In this document: positions 25,835-34,215 of the stretch, one piece after another
Layout of the letters: the number at the start of each line of letters is the position of its first letter
How positions within the stretch are numbered: position 1 is the first letter of the stretch
NCBI GenBank assembly: GCA_003023565.1
Contig: PXSA01000002.1
Coordinates: 47,691 to 111,690, forward strand
Origin: Halobacteriales archaeon QS_9_68_17
GTDB lineage: Archaea; Halobacteriota; Halobacteria; Halobacteriales; Natronoarchaeaceae
Direction of reading: 5' to 3'
Length of the DNA stretch: 64,000 nt
Program-made: the position numbers and the translations under genes
Notes under the pieces: model-generated
The model's input: only the letters and a program-made list of their open reading frames with translations
Told to the model about the DNA's origin: nothing
Database searches by the model: none

Positions 25835-27024
25835 GCGACGCCGACCTCCGCGAGGCGTCGCGCGAGCGGCGGCTGCCGGGGATAGTCACCGAGGGCGGGA
25901 AGCGATACATCCACGTGATGCGCGGCATGACGCTGACGCCGCGGCGGGCGCTGCTCGGACTCGTCGCGCTCGTCCTGTTCGTCGCGCTCCCCGACGTCGC
26001 GATGCTGTTCGACAGCCTTCCGCTGCTGGTCGTCCACCGGGGCGTGCTGTTCGGGCTGGCCGCGGTCGGCCTGAACCTGCTGTTGCGCCACACCCGCCTC
26101 GTCTCGTTCGGCCACGCCGCCTTCTTCGGGACCGGGGCGTACGCGACGGCCGTGCTCGCGAACCACCACGGCGTGATGAACGTCCTCCCGCTGCTGGCGG
26201 CAGCGGCGCTCGCCGGCACGCTGATGGCCGGGATCATCGGGTTCCTCTCGCTCCGTCACACCGGGCTGTACTTCTCCCTGCTGACCCTGGCGTTCGGCCA
26301 ACTGCTGTACGCCGTCGCGGTCGGGCAGGAGTACTTCAACTACAGCGACGGGCTGGGAGTACGCTCCGGTGACACCTACCGGCCGCTGCTGTTCGGCGTC
26401 GAGTTCGGGGCCAACGAGTACAGCGTCCTGGTCTACTACCTGACGGTGGCCATCGTTCTGATCGCCTTGCTGGTGATGTGGCGCATCGTCAACTCGCCGT
26501 TCGGGAACGCCTTAGACGCCATCGGGCAGAACCGGACCCGGGCGCGGTTCATCGGCATCCCGGTCCGGAAGTACGTGCTGGCGGCGTTCGTCGTCTCGGG
26601 GCTGTACGGCGCGGTCGCCGGCGGGCTGTACGGGCTGGTCCAACTGCACGTCCAGCCGACCCCGACGCTGTATTTCCTGCGGTCGGGCGACATCCTGTTC
26701 ATGGCGATCCTCGGCGGGTTCCAGACGCTCGTCGGACCGCTCGTCGGCGGCGTCGTGCTGGTCGTCCTGCAGAACCTCGGGCGGGACGCAACGAGCTACT
26801 TCAACGCGCTGACCGGCGTCGTGCTGATCGCGCTGGTGTTCGGCTTCCCGCGGGGCATTGTCGGGTCGCTCAAGAGCGGGAGCCGGTTCCGCGCCCGCCT
26901 CGCGTCGCTCCGCGACGACCCGTCGGTCGTCGGGACGTGGGCCGGGCGCGCCGGCGACGAACTGCGGGCGGGAGTCCGACAGGCGGGACGGAACCTCAGG
27001 GTCCTCATCTTCGGGGTGAAATGA
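25831..27024 (+). CDS. livM: LivM-type ABC permease
   Basis: A 397-residue membrane protein starting with GTG that overlaps the livH stop by four bases. Eight to ten hydrophobic helices are seen, with family motifs GLAAVGLNLLLRHTRLVSFGHAAFFGTGAYA, DAIGQNRTRARFIGIPVRKY and the transmembrane loop FMAILGGFQTLVGPLVGG, which is intact here in contrast to LivH. The N-terminal ~45 residues and the basic C-terminal ~50 residues are cytoplasmic extensions. It forms the second half of the pore in the inner-membrane complex. Confidence 0.86.
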   Translation: MSDADLREASRERRLPGIVTEGGKRYIHVMRGMTLTPRRALLGLVALVLFVALPDVAMLFDSLPLLVVHRGVLFGLAAVGLNLLLRHTRLVSFGHAAFFGTGAYATAVLANHHGVMNVLPLLAAAALAGTLMAGIIGFLSLRHTGLYFSLLTLAFGQLLYAVAVGQEYFNYSDGLGVRSGDTYRPLLFGVEFGANEYSVLVYYLTVAIVLIALLVMWRIVNSPFGNALDAIGQNRTRARFIGIPVRKYVLAAFVVSGLYGAVAGGLYGLVQLHVQPTPTLYFLRSGDILFMAILGGFQTLVGPLVGGVVLVVLQNLGRDATSYFNALTGVVLIALVFGFPRGIVGSLKSGSRFRARLASLRDDPSVVGTWAGRAGDELRAGVRQAGRNLRVLIFGVK

Positions 27025-27773
27025 TGCTCGAAGCACGCAACCTAAGCAAATCGTTCGGCAAACTGGTCGCAACGGACGACGTCACCGTGGAGTTCGGCCG
27101 CGAGGACGGCGAGATGGTCTTTATCGTCGGCCCCAACGGCGCGGGGAAGACGACGCTGGTGAACCTCCTCACCGGGATGCTCGACCCGGACGAGGGGAAC
27201 GTCGTCCTCGACGGGGACGACGTCACCGGGCTGAGCCCGGACGAGCGCGTTCACGCGGGCCTGGTGCGGAGCTTTCAGGTCGTCCACGTGTTCGAGGAGA
27301 TGACCGTCCGCGAGAACCTCCGGACGGCGGTGCTGTCCGAGCGGGGCAGGACGCGGAGCGCGTTCAGTTTCAGCGACGAACACGAGGAAGTCGAGCGGAC
27401 GGTCGACGACCTCGTCGACCGGTTCCGGCTCGCCGACCAGGAGCGCGTCGTCGCGGACAAACTCCCGCATGGCGACCGGAAGCTCCTCGACGTGGCGATG
27501 GCGTTCGGCCTCGACCCCGAGTACCTGCTGCTCGACGAGCCGACCGCCGGCGTCTCCGCCGAGGAGACGGAGTACGTCATCGAGACGATCACGGAGGTGA
27601 GCGAGACGGAGGGCGTGACGACGGTGGCCATCGAGCACGACATGGACATCGTCACCGAGTACGCCGACCGCGTCGTCGCGCTGCATCAGGGCGGGATACT
27701 GGGCCAGGGCGACCCCTCCATCCTGGAGACGGACGCCGAACTGCGCCGCGTCCTGCTGGGGGTGGAAGAGTGA
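27021..27773 (+). CDS. livG: LivG-type ABC transporter ATPase
   Basis: A 250-residue nucleotide-binding subunit. Seen: Walker A VGPNGAGKTTLVNLL, Q-loop in RSFQVVHVFEEMTV, a signature LPHGDRKLLDVAMAF (the family LSxGQ reads LPHGD, as in some haloarchaeal LivG), Walker B YLLLDEPTAGVS and the switch histidine in AIEHDMDIV. Overlaps livM at the start and livF at the end by four bases each, so stoichiometric translation is likely. Confidence 0.88.
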   Translation: MMLEARNLSKSFGKLVATDDVTVEFGREDGEMVFIVGPNGAGKTTLVNLLTGMLDPDEGNVVLDGDDVTGLSPDERVHAGLVRSFQVVHVFEEMTVRENLRTAVLSERGRTRSAFSFSDEHEEVERTVDDLVDRFRLADQERVVADKLPHGDRKLLDVAMAFGLDPEYLLLDEPTAGVSAEETEYVIETITEVSETEGVTTVAIEHDMDIVTEYADRVVALHQGGILGQGDPSILETDAELRRVLLGVEE

Positions 27774-28549
27774 GCGACGCGGTCGAGCCGGACGTCGGCG
27801 GCCGCGCGAGCGAGCGCGGTGACACGCTCCTCGCCGTCTCCGGCCTGAACGCCGCCGTCGCGGACTTCCGGGTCACCCACGACGTCGACCTGACGGTGAA
27901 CGAGGGCGAGGCCGTCGGGCTGGTCGGCCGCAACGGCGCGGGCAAGACCACCACCTTCCGGGGGATCATGGGGCTGGCCGACGTGCTGAGCGGGTCGGTG
28001 CGGTTCCGCGGCGAGGAACTGACCGACATCAGGCCCGAACTCGTCCCGCGGCGCGGCATCGGCTATCAGCCGGAGGACCGGAAACTGTTCACCGGGATGA
28101 CCGTCGACGAGAACTTCCGGCTCCCCATCTGGTCGTCCGGGGAGTCCCGAGGCGTCGACGACGAGGATGCCGTGGTCGAGGAGGTGTTCGACCTGCTCGA
28201 CGAACTCGACGACCGCCGCGACGCCAAGGTGGAGGACCTGAGCGGCGGGCAGGCGAAGATGGTCGCCATCGGCCGGGCGCTCGCGCTCCGGCCGGACCTG
28301 CTCATCCTCGACGAACCGCTGGAGGGTCTCGCCCCCATCGTCGTCGAGAAGCTGAAGGGGTACATCCGCGACATCAACGACCGCGGCATCGCGGTGCTGA
28401 TCGCCGAGTCGAACGTCACCCACGTCCCCGAAGTCGTGGACCGTCTCGCCGTCATCGAGCGCGGGGAGATAGTCGCCCGCGGCGACCCCGACGAGGTCGT
28501 GCAGGACGAGGAGATCAAGCGGCTGATGCAGGGCAGCGGCGTGGAGTGA
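27770..28549 (+). CDS. livF: LivF-type ABC transporter ATPase
   Basis: A 259-residue ATPase starting with GTG inside the livG stop. Seen: Walker A VGRNGAGKTTTFRGIMG, GIGYQPEDRKLFTGMTV, signature LSGGQAKMVAIGRAL, Walker B LLILDEPLEGLAP and an ending ARGDPDEVVQDEEIKRLMQ typical of LivF. The first ~20 residues (VEPDVGGRASERGD) are an extra acidic leader. It is the last gene of the liv operon; 150 bp separate it from the SDR gene. Confidence 0.88.
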   Translation: MSDAVEPDVGGRASERGDTLLAVSGLNAAVADFRVTHDVDLTVNEGEAVGLVGRNGAGKTTTFRGIMGLADVLSGSVRFRGEELTDIRPELVPRRGIGYQPEDRKLFTGMTVDENFRLPIWSSGESRGVDDEDAVVEEVFDLLDELDDRRDAKVEDLSGGQAKMVAIGRALALRPDLLILDEPLEGLAPIVVEKLKGYIRDINDRGIAVLIAESNVTHVPEVVDRLAVIERGEIVARGDPDEVVQDEEIKRLMQGSGVE

Positions 28550-28648
28550 CGGCGACGGGAGGCGTCCGGTCGCCGGCGTTTTACCGATGCTTGCCGTCGC
28601 TCGTCGTCCGCCCGTCGTCCCTTTTCCGACGGTCGTCGTCCCGCAGTG

Positions 28649-28665
28649 TACATATCAACCTCCGG
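28649..28665 (+). promoter_or_regulatory. Promoter-region motif shared with the liv operon
   Basis: The segment tacatatcaacctccgg lies 31 bp before the SDR start and resembles the one before the liv operon. The atat core could also be the TATA box of this gene. Confidence 0.35.
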
Positions 28666-28696
28666 GTTTTGGGGGGTGGAGATCCTCTTGTTAGTC

Positions 28697-29566
28697 ATGT
28701 CTGATAGTCCCAAGCACGACCGCCTCGAAGCGCGCCCCGTCGGCGACGACTCGCTACTGTTCGTCGACGACGACCACTTCAGAGAGGAGACGGTCTGTCT
28801 CGTCACCGGCGGGGGGTCCGGGATCGGCAGGGCGACCGCGGTCGCGATGGCCGCGAACGGGGTGACCGCAGTCGCGACCGACGTCGACGAGGACGGCCTC
28901 GCGGAGACGGCGGCCCTCGCCGAGGACGTCGACGCCGACGGGCGCGTCGAGACGGTCGTCGGCGACCTCACGGACGACGGGGACATCGAGCGAGTCGTGG
29001 AGGCCGCGGCGGGCCACGGCACGCTCCGCTACCTCGCCAACATCGCCGGCATGCAACACATCGACGCTGTCGAGGACTTCCCGATGGAGCAGTACGACCG
29101 GATGCACGACGTGATGCTCCGCGCGCCGCTGTACCTCGCGAAGCGGACGATCCCGCACGTCCGCGAGACGGACGACGGTGTCGGCGCGATCGGCAATATG
29201 GCGTCGGTCCACGGCCACTACGTCACCTCCGACAAGGTGGGCTACAACGTCTCGAAGTTCGGCCTCCGCGGCCTCACGCAGTCCATCGCCGCCGAGGGCG
29301 GCGACGGCCTCCGGGCGTACTCCATCAGTACCGGCTACGTAAAGACGCCGCTGGTCACCGACCAGATCCCCGACACGGCCGAGCAGCGCGGCATCTCCGT
29401 CGACGAGGTGATAGACGACGTGATGCTCGGCCAGTCCCGCGTGAAGGAGATGATGGACCCCGTCGACGTCGCCAACCTCTTCGTGTTCGGCTTCTCCGAG
29501 CACGCCCGGCACCTCAACGGCGGCGACCTGCTGTTCGACGGCGGCATGACGCTGACCTACGAGTGA
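28697..29566 (+). CDS. Short-chain dehydrogenase/reductase (3-hydroxybutyrate dehydrogenase-like)
   Basis: A 289-residue classical SDR. Seen: the nucleotide-binding VTGGGSGIGRATAVAMA near residue 36, an acidic residue after the second strand (VATDVDEDG) indicating NAD preference, NIAGMQHIDAV, and the catalytic YNVSKFGLRGLT (Tyr-Lys). The C-terminal half with FGFSEHARHLNGGDLLFDGG resembles 3-hydroxybutyrate dehydrogenases. The first ~30 residues are an extension. With AtoE downstream and an acyl-CoA synthetase upstream, oxidation of a short 3-hydroxyacid is likely (inference). Confidence 0.8.
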   Translation: MSDSPKHDRLEARPVGDDSLLFVDDDHFREETVCLVTGGGSGIGRATAVAMAANGVTAVATDVDEDGLAETAALAEDVDADGRVETVVGDLTDDGDIERVVEAAAGHGTLRYLANIAGMQHIDAVEDFPMEQYDRMHDVMLRAPLYLAKRTIPHVRETDDGVGAIGNMASVHGHYVTSDKVGYNVSKFGLRGLTQSIAAEGGDGLRAYSISTGYVKTPLVTDQIPDTAEQRGISVDEVIDDVMLGQSRVKEMMDPVDVANLFVFGFSEHARHLNGGDLLFDGGMTLTYE

Positions 29567-29568
29567 CC

Positions 29569-29948
29569 GCGAACGAGACACCAACCACCGACGAGGTCGT
29601 CCATCCGACGACGACGCGGGCGACGCTCGTCGTCGCGCCGATGGACGCGAGCGCGGTGCCGGCGACAGGGAAGACGGCGCCGAGCGCCGGCAGTCGCCGG
29701 ACGCCGTACCGGTCCACGAGGACGCCGATGCCCGCCGCCGCGACGCGGATCACCGCCGTTCGGACGGAAAACACCAGCGACACGTCGGCCCGGGAGAGCG
29801 CGAGGTCGGACCGGATCGGTCCCAGAAACACGCTGTAGGAGTACGAGACGCAGCAGACGGCCAGCGCGCCGAGGAAGCGCCCGGTGACGACCCGCCATCC
29901 GCGGTAGACGCCGCTCTCGCCCGTTCGAGGCACCGTAGGCGCGGACAA
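29569..29948 (-). pseudogene. MFS transporter N-terminal remnant
   Basis: The first ~125 residues of a major facilitator protein: YRGWRVVTGRFLGALAVCC, YSYSVFLGPIRSDLALSRA, SLVFSVRTAVIRVAAAGIG and VLVDRYGVRRLPALGAVFP, the family loop between helices 2 and 3. Homology stops near 29569 at the SDR stop codon; the remaining two thirds of the gene are missing. Only TTG or GTG starts are available. It is evidently a truncated leftover, probably cut off when the SDR block arrived or rearranged. Confidence 0.75.
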
Positions 29949-29982
29949 GGTTTAAATCCGATATCATCGACGATCGTTTAGT

Positions 29983-31419
29983 ATGTCGGGTGACACAGCG
30001 GCTTCGGACGGGGGCAACGCGATAGAGCGCGCGGGACGACGGCTCGCCGACGTCGTCGAGCGGTGGATGCCGAGCCCGTTCCTGTTCGCGATCATCCTGA
30101 CGTACATGGTGTTCGTCGTCGGGGTCGGCGTGGAGGACGTCGGGCCGTTCGAGATGGTGTCGTTCTGGGTCGACGGGTTCTGGGCCTTCCTCACGTTCGC
30201 GATGCAGATGGTCCTCATCCTGATGACCGGATTCGTCATCGCGTACCACCCGCGGGTGAACGACGCGTTGCAGGGGCTTGCGGGGATACCGAACGACGGG
30301 AAGCAGGCCGTCGTCCTCGTCGGCGTGTTCTCGATGGCCATGGGGTGGATCCACTGGGGGCTGAGCCTCATCGTCGGCGCTATCTTCGCCCGCGAGATGG
30401 GCAAGGTCGCCCACGAACGCGGCGTCGACGTCCACTACCCCCTGCTCTGCGTCGCGGGTTACATGGGCCTGGGGCTGACGTGGCACTGGGGCCTCTCCGG
30501 GTCCGCGCCGTTGCTGCTCAACACGCCGGGCAACGAGTTCATCGAGCAGGAGATACTCACCGAGGTCGTCCCCACGAGCCGGACGGTCTTCAGCGCGTAC
30601 GGGCTGGCGCTGACCGCGCTGTCGGTCCTGTTCGCCGCGGCCGTGCTGTACCTCCTCGCGCCCGCGCCGGAGCGCGCCGACGGGATCACCGAGTACGTCC
30701 CCGAGGACGAGCTGTTCGGCGCGACGCCCGACGGCGGGGAGCCGACCGACGCCGAGCGAGCGAGCGACGAGTCGGCCGCCGACCGCCCGGTGCCCGCCGA
30801 GCGCATCGACAACAGTCGCCTCCTCGGGGGTCTCGTCGCGCTCACCGGCGTCGCGATGGTCGCCTACGCGCTGGCGACGCAGGGGCTGGACGGGTGGAAC
30901 CTGAACGTCGTCAACTTCGCCTTCCTCTTCTCCGGACTCCTGGTCTACCAGCGCCCCGCGCTGTACCGCGAGCGGTTCGGCGAGGCCGCCGAGGCCGCCG
31001 CCGGCATCATCCTCCTCTTTCCCTTCTTCGCCGGCATCCAGGGGATGATGAACGCCTCGGGGCTCTCCCAGACCATCGCGGACGGCCTGTTCGCGGTGTC
31101 GACGACGGAGACGTTCCCGGTGATCGCCTGGCTCACCGGCGCGGTCGTGAACCTGTTCGTCCCCTCGGGCGGGGGCGAGTGGATCGTCATCGGCCCGTCC
31201 GTCGTCGAGGCGGCGCGGGACCTCGGCATCCCGGTCGGGCAGGCGACCATGGCCTACGCCGTCGGCGACGCCCACACGAACCTGTTCAACCCGTTCTGGG
31301 CGATCCCGCTGCTCGCGATCACCGGGATCAAGGCGCGCGAGATGTTCGGCTACGCCATCGCGATGCTGCTCGCGCTGGTCCCCTTCCTCGCGGTCGTGCT
31401 GTTCGTCCTGCCGTACTGA
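29983..31419 (+). CDS. atoE: Short-chain fatty acid transporter (AtoE family)
   Basis: A 478-residue membrane protein with about 10-12 helices. Seen: ERWMPSPFLFAIILTYMVF at the start, MGWIHWGLSLIVGAIFAREM, GYMGLGLTWHWGLSGSAPL, FPFFAGIQGMMNASGLS, and VVNLFVPSGGGEWIVIGP near the end, all AtoE signatures. An acidic loop (residues ~230-275) is unusually long. Family members import short-chain fatty acids such as acetoacetate or butyrate. A box ggtttaaatcc at 29949 gives a short leader. It fits the neighbouring CoA synthetase and SDR. Confidence 0.9.
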   Translation: MSGDTAASDGGNAIERAGRRLADVVERWMPSPFLFAIILTYMVFVVGVGVEDVGPFEMVSFWVDGFWAFLTFAMQMVLILMTGFVIAYHPRVNDALQGLAGIPNDGKQAVVLVGVFSMAMGWIHWGLSLIVGAIFAREMGKVAHERGVDVHYPLLCVAGYMGLGLTWHWGLSGSAPLLLNTPGNEFIEQEILTEVVPTSRTVFSAYGLALTALSVLFAAAVLYLLAPAPERADGITEYVPEDELFGATPDGGEPTDAERASDESAADRPVPAERIDNSRLLGGLVALTGVAMVAYALATQGLDGWNLNVVNFAFLFSGLLVYQRPALYRERFGEAAEAAAGIILLFPFFAGIQGMMNASGLSQTIADGLFAVSTTETFPVIAWLTGAVVNLFVPSGGGEWIVIGPSVVEAARDLGIPVGQATMAYAVGDAHTNLFNPFWAIPLLAITGIKAREMFGYAIAMLLALVPFLAVVLFVLPY

Positions 31420-31427
31420 CCGGCCGC

Positions 31428-32156
31428 TTACCGCGGCATCGCCTCGTCGGCGGGGACCGAGCGCGCGCCCGCCGTTTCGTCCGACGAGTCCGACTCGACA
31501 GCGAGCGTCGCGTCCGCCCGCGCCCCGTCCGGCGCGTCGAGCGCGACCGCCCCGCCCGTGACCAGCGGCGCGAGGACGCCGGCGACGACCGTTCCCGGAT
31601 GGGCGAGCGACGCGCGGACCGCGACGCTGTCCTCGGCAGTCACGTCGTACTCGTCGACCACGCGCTCGGCTGCCTCGACCAACTCGCGGTGCGAGTACGT
31701 CGCGTCGGCCGTCGCGAGCGCCGGGGTCTCGGGGTCGCGCTCGACCGGCGGGAACGACGGGTTCTCGCTCCAGACGTCACGGCCGAAATGCGCCACGGCG
31801 GGGTCCTCGGGCTCCGCGCCGTAGCCGACGCGGTGGGTCCCGGCCGGAACGCCGGCCGCGTCGGCCTCGGCGGCGGGCAACACCAGCGCCTGCACTCCAG
31901 CCGGATCGACCTCGCCGAACCGGGTCGCGCCGCCCAGAAGCGCCGTCCCGAACAGCGTCAGCAGCGGCTGCGTGGTCCGGTCGTCGGCGACGCCGACGAC
32001 GACGCCGTCGCGCACCCCCTGGTGACGGAGGAAGTTACCGGTCTTCCAGGCGGTCGTACAGAAGCGGTGGTAGTCGTAGGTCGGCCCGTCCGCGACCGTC
32101 AGCGCGGTGGCGTCGCTGCGGCGCTCGCGGGCCACGACCCGGTCGAGGGTCTCCAT
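31428..32156 (-). CDS. AMP-binding-enzyme-like truncated protein
   Basis: A 242-residue protein that resembles the N-terminal part of acyl-CoA synthetases (TYDYHRFCTTAWKTGNFLRH, VVVGVADDRTTQPLLTLFGT) and later a matching stretch around ATYSHRELVEAAERVVDEY, but lacks the ATP P-loop, the adenine motif and the C-terminal lysine domain. It cannot be a normal ligase. The regular reading frame and clean start suggest a conserved small haloarchaeal protein rather than fresh decay. Convergent with atoE, 9 bp apart. Confidence 0.6.
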   Translation of the reverse strand: METLDRVVARERRSDATALTVADGPTYDYHRFCTTAWKTGNFLRHQGVRDGVVVGVADDRTTQPLLTLFGTALLGGATRFGEVDPAGVQALVLPAAEADAAGVPAGTHRVGYGAEPEDPAVAHFGRDVWSENPSFPPVERDPETPALATADATYSHRELVEAAERVVDEYDVTAEDSVAVRASLAHPGTVVAGVLAPLVTGGAVALDAPDGARADATLAVESDSSDETAGARSVPADEAMPR

Positions 32157-32207
32157 ACACCCGGCTTCGGACGGGTCCGAAAAAAACGCGCCGGGTCCCC
32201 GGCGGGA

Positions 32208-32752
32208 TCAGGACGGCACCGGCCTTTCCGCGAGCGCGTCCGACCGCATGGTGCGCCGACGGTCGAGCACCTCTTCGAGCGTGCGGACCTCGCTCGGCTT
32301 CAGTCGGTCCGTACCGACCGTACGGACGAGCCGACCGCCGGCGCGTTCTACCCTGTGGTGCAACACGTGGAAGAACCGAAACAGCGGGAGGAGACCGCCG
32401 TCCGGGATCGGTTCCGGGAGTTCGTCGACCGTAACCACACGTCCGCGTCGTCCGAGTCGGACCTTCGACCCGATCGATCGGGGTCCCCCCGACCCCCGCC
32501 GGAGCGAACGTCGGCGAGCGCCTCGTGGATCGCCACCCCGAACTCGGACAGCGACCGCGCCGTCCCCGTCGGTCGGCGAGACGACGCGCGGGTCGGCCGC
32601 CCGTCCGTCGAGCCCCGACCCCATCGTCGACGTCGCCCCGTCCGGTGCGACGACGACAGCGGTACCGGACCGCGATAGGGCGTCGAACGCGAGTTCGGGT
32701 TGCCCGGTTTCGTTCGGGCCGGCGATGAGAACGCTCGTCGTCGACGACGCGT
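32208..32752 (-). pseudogene. Degenerate DUF7504-like (RecA-like fold) gene
   Basis: Reading the minus strand from about 32752 gives VLIAGPNETGQPELAFDAL, then AVVVAPDG, but no start codon exists between an in-frame stop and this block. Homology then passes to another frame (SLSEFGVAIHEALADV) and back (VRLGRRGRVVTVDELP, LFRFFHVLHHRVERAGG), giving at least two frameshifts. The pattern matches a large haloarchaeal family with a degenerate Walker A. The gene is probably non-functional. Confidence 0.5.
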
Positions 32753-32869
32753 GATATCCGTATTATGATACCCGGCACCACCACGGTTCGGAAGCCTTAG
32801 CTTCGTCACATGTTACATAGCGGACGGTATCGACCGTCGAACCGCCGGTCGCGGTCCGGCGGGGGGCGG

Positions 32870-34039
32870 TCAGAAGGAGCTCTTTATCTTCTCGAAGAAG
32901 CCCTGTTCGACCTCTATCTCCTCGCCGCCGGCCTCGGCGAACGCCTCCAGCGCCTCGCGCTGTTCCTCGTTGAGGCTCTCGGGTGTGACGACCTGCACCG
33001 TGACGTAGAGGTCGCCGTGGCCGCGGCGGCGCAGGCGGGGCATCCCCTTGCCGTCGAGGCGGAACCGCTCGCCGCTCTGGGTCCCCTCGGGCACTGCCAG
33101 TTCGACCTCGCCGTCCATCGTCGGCACGGTGACCGTGTCGCCGAACGTCGCCTGCGGGAAGGAGATGGCCTGTCGGTAGTGCAGGTCGTCGCCGTCGCGC
33201 TCGAAGCCGGGGTGGTCGGCGACGGACACCTCGATGAGCAGGTCGCCGTTCGGGCCGCCGTTCTCGCCGGGCGCGCCCTCGCCCTCCATCCGGAGCGTCT
33301 GGCCGTCCTGGATGCCGGCCGGGATATCGACGGATAGCGACGCCTCGCGGCGGACCTGCCCCTCGCCGCCGCACTCGCCGCAGGTCTCCTCGTACAGTTC
33401 GCCCTCGCCGGAACAGCGCCGGCAGGTTTGGGTCTGCTGAACGCGCCCGAGCGGCGTCTGCTGGACCTGCGTGGTCTGGCCGCGCCCGTTACACTCGGGA
33501 CAGGTGCGCGAGTCGGTGCCCGGCGGGTGGCCGTCGCCGCGGCACTCGTCGCAGCGCTCGGGTCGGCGGACGGTGACGGTCTTCTCGCTCCCGTCGTACA
33601 CCTCCTCGAGGTCCAACCGAAGGCGCGTCCGCAGGTCGGACCCCTGCCGCGGGCGGTCGCCGCGGCCGCCGCGACCGCCGGCACCGCCGCCGAAGAACTG
33701 CTCGAAGATGTCCCCCATGCCGCCGGCTCCGCCGCCGCCGAACGGACCGCCGCCACCGCCCCCGAACGGGCCGCCGCCGGCACCGCCATCGCCGTCGAAC
33801 CCGCCGCGCTTCTCGGCCTGTTCGAAGCGCTCGTGACCCATGCGGTCGTACGCCCGGCGTTTCTCCTCGTCGGTGAGCACTTCCTTCGCCTTCTGTGCCT
33901 TCTTGAACTTCTCCTCGGCGTCGGGGTCGTCGTTGACGTCCGGATGGTACTCGCTGGCTTTCTTCCGGTAAGCCCGCTTGATCTCGTCCTCCGATGCGTC
34001 CGAACTCACGCCGAGAACGTCGTAGAAATCCTCGCTCAT
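32870..34039 (-). CDS. dnaJ: Chaperone DnaJ (Hsp40)
   Basis: A 389-residue type I Hsp40, co-chaperone of DnaK. Seen: the J domain (DFYDVLGVSSDASEDEIKRAYRK with HPD in YHPDVND), a very glycine-rich G/F segment (residues ~70-125), four zinc-finger repeats (CDECRGDG, CPECNGRG, CRRCSGEG, CGECGGEG) and the C-terminal substrate-binding domains. The ATG at 34039 starts the J domain; an upstream in-frame GTG is rejected. A box ttttcaag near 34070 on the minus strand may be the TATA element. The cluster with dnaK and grpE is interrupted by two genes. Confidence 0.95.
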   Translation of the reverse strand: MSEDFYDVLGVSSDASEDEIKRAYRKKASEYHPDVNDDPDAEEKFKKAQKAKEVLTDEEKRRAYDRMGHERFEQAEKRGGFDGDGGAGGGPFGGGGGGPFGGGGAGGMGDIFEQFFGGGAGGRGGRGDRPRQGSDLRTRLRLDLEEVYDGSEKTVTVRRPERCDECRGDGHPPGTDSRTCPECNGRGQTTQVQQTPLGRVQQTQTCRRCSGEGELYEETCGECGGEGQVRREASLSVDIPAGIQDGQTLRMEGEGAPGENGGPNGDLLIEVSVADHPGFERDGDDLHYRQAISFPQATFGDTVTVPTMDGEVELAVPEGTQSGERFRLDGKGMPRLRRRGHGDLYVTVQVVTPESLNEEQREALEAFAEAGGEEIEVEQGFFEKIKSSF

Positions 34040-34215
34040 CAGTTGTCCTCGCCTACTCGGTTGAGCTACTTGAAAAGATTGGCTCGGCCCTCGGAGCGGG
34101 TCGGTGCGTACCGCGCCGGCGCGACGGCCGAGGCCGCGGTACGCGTGCTGCCCCGACCCCGTCTCCCGGATCGTCACGAAAGGATACCTACAAAAACCGG
34201 CTTCAGGGAACGACT

